In this document: positions 5,542 to 6,487 of the stretch, piece after piece
How the letters are laid out: each line of letters begins with the position of its first letter
How positions within the stretch are numbered: position 1 is the stretch's first letter
Source: Gammaproteobacteria bacterium
GTDB taxonomy: Bacteria > Gemmatimonadota > Gemmatimonadetes > Longimicrobiales > Gaopeijiaceae
Direction of reading: 5' to 3'
Assembly (NCBI GenBank): GCA_009843625.1
Contig: VYDD01000041.1
Span: 1-6,487, forward strand
Length of the DNA: 6,487 nucleotides
Position numbers and translations under genes: made by a program
The notes under the pieces: model-generated
The model's input: only the letters and a program-made list of their open reading frames with translations
Told to the model about the DNA's origin: nothing
Databases searched by the model: none

Positions 5542-6487
5542 CGTGCCCTCCCAGGCGGCGAAGAAGCGCAGGACCGGTCGACTCGATCGAGCCGGCGCCC
5601 AGGGTGAGGCATACGTCCCCGGCGCGAAGGGTGTCGGCCAAGGCGGCGGGAAGCGTGCTCAGGTCCGGGTGGTAGCGCCCACCTCCTCCCCGCGCCGCGG
5701 TCACCGCGTCGCACACGAGTTCGCCGGTGATGCCGGGGATGGGCGCTTCGCGCGCGGGGTAGATGTCCGAGACCCAGATCCGGTCCGCCGCGGCAAGGGC
5801 CGCACCGAGCTGGCCGGCGAAATCGCGCGTACGCGAGAACAGGTGAGGCTGGAAGACGGCCACCAGGCGGGCTCCGGGGAAGCTGCCGCGCGCTGCCGCG
5901 ATCGCCGCCGCGATTTCGGTGGGATGGTGTGCGTAGTCGTCCACCACGGTCACCCCGCGCTCGCGGCCGAGCCGCTCGAAACGGCGGCGCACCCCGCGAA
6001 ACCCCGCCAGCGACCGGCGGATGTCACTCCAGGCGACGTCCATCCGGCGCGCGGCCGCGGCTGCGGCCAGGGCGTTGAGCAGGTTGTGCGCGCCCGGGAG
6101 GCGGATCGACAGCTCGCCCCGATCCCGTCCATCCTCGAAGATGCGCGCCCGGGCTCCGCCGGGACCGGTGCGCACCCGCGTCGCCCGCAGCTGGGCGCCC
6201 GCGCGGAAGCCATAGGTGCAGGTGCGCGCGCCGAGGCCCGCAAGCAGTTTCGAAGCTCCCGGATCGTCCGCACAGGCGCACACCGTGCCGTCCGCGGGCA
6301 CCGCGTCCACGAAGGTGCGGAACGCCTCGCGCAGGCTTGCGAGGTTCCCGTAGGTGTCGAGGTGATCGGCCTCCAGATTGGTGACCAGGGCCGTGCGGGG
6401 CGTGATGTGGTGGAAGGAGCGGTCGTACTCGTCGGCTTCGACCACGTACAGGTCGCCGCGTCCGTAGCGCAGGTTGCCGTCCCACCC
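5534..6487 (-). CDS. murC: UDP-N-acetylmuramate--L-alanine ligase MurC (5' part outside window)
   Basis: MurC is the cytoplasmic ligase that adds L-alanine to UDP-MurNAc using ATP, the first peptide step of peptidoglycan synthesis. The window holds the last 317 residues; about 140-170 residues (the UDP-binding Rossmann domain and the P-loop) lie beyond the right edge. Numbered from the edge, visible motifs are EADEYDR (17-23), TNLEADHLD (36-44), the Mur-ligase GAHNLLNALA (132-141), GVRRRFERLG (165-174), DDYAHHPTEI (183-192) and FQPHLFSRTRDF (212-223), then DIYPAREAPIPGI (241-253) and LGAGSI (296-301). The middle motif set with HHPTE and FQPH separates MurC from MurD, MurE and MurF; Mpl is also related but is normally not in this context and has a different signature. 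The frame is open to the edge, so the start at 6445 is not the true one. The stop overlaps ftsQ by 8 nt; no murB or ddl lies between them. Confidence 0.96.
   Translation of the reverse strand, partial: GWDGNLRYGRGDLYVVEADEYDRSFHHITPRTALVTNLEADHLDTYGNLASLREAFRTFVDAVPADGTVCACADDPGASKLLAGLGARTCTYGFRAGAQLRATRVRTGPGGARARIFEDGRDRGELSIRLPGAHNLLNALAAAAAARRMDVAWSDIRRSLAGFRGVRRRFERLGRERGVTVVDDYAHHPTEIAAAIAAARGSFPGARLVAVFQPHLFSRTRDFAGQLGAALAAADRIWVSDIYPAREAPIPGITGELVCDAVTAARGGGGRYHPDLSTLPAALADTLRAGDVCLTLGAGSIESTGPALLRRLGGHDA
5547..5551 (-). promoter_or_regulatory. ftsQ ribosome binding site within the murC end
   Basis: GGAGG (within GGGAGGG) on the minus strand, 5 nt before ATG 5541. It lies inside the last murC codons, so ribosomes ending murC pass directly over it, as expected for coupled translation. 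Confidence 0.65.

Noticed and set aside
1..6487. Mobile element, phage, CRISPR or RNA gene
   Set aside because: All sequence is explained by six collinear genes and short gaps; no terminal repeats, transposase motifs, spaced repeats or tRNA-like folds were noticed.

Overview
This window is a GC-rich (roughly two thirds G+C by eye), fully minus-strand piece of a bacterial division and cell wall (dcw) operon. Read in the direction of transcription, from high to low coordinates, it contains: murC (5' end cut off by the window), ftsQ, ftsA, ftsZ, a membrane-anchored LytM/M23 peptidoglycan endopeptidase, and the first about 248 codons of a membrane-anchored von Willebrand A-type (VWA, BatA-like) protein. 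Six genes fill almost all of the sequence. I see no tRNA, rRNA, CRISPR array, transposon or phage gene, and no recognisable promoter.

The organism is a bacterium with an outer-membrane-type M23 enzyme (OapA/Csd3/MepM-like layout) and a high-GC genome. The gene order, the MurC sequence style (EADEYDR instead of the proteobacterial EADESD) and the two-helix plus VWA protein fit Gemmatimonadota or a related phylum best. This is an inference from general resemblance, with moderate confidence; no search was run.

Region by region: 6487-5534 encodes the central and C-terminal parts of MurC, which makes UDP-MurNAc-L-Ala in the cytoplasm. Its last codons overlap the start of ftsQ (5541-4786), a single-pass POTRA protein that links cytoplasmic and periplasmic divisome parts. 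FtsA (4783-3554) follows almost without a gap; it is the actin-like membrane tether of the Z ring. A 91-nt spacer holding a strong hairpin separates it from ftsZ (3462-2200), the tubulin-like GTPase. An M23 endopeptidase gene follows, either overlapping ftsZ (TTG start) or starting 82 nt after it (ATG start, preferred), and ends at 777. A 31-nt gap containing a second perfect hairpin leads to the VWA gene, which runs off the left edge.

Together these genes cover precursor synthesis (MurC), ring assembly and membrane attachment (FtsZ, FtsA), the periplasmic assembly hub (FtsQ) and probable wall cleavage (M23). The conserved core is ordinary. The points worth a second look are the two GC-rich hairpins in the two unambiguous intergenic gaps, the coupling of an apparently active wall hydrolase directly to ftsZ, and the VWA membrane protein at the end. 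I found no evidence for a wholly new system.
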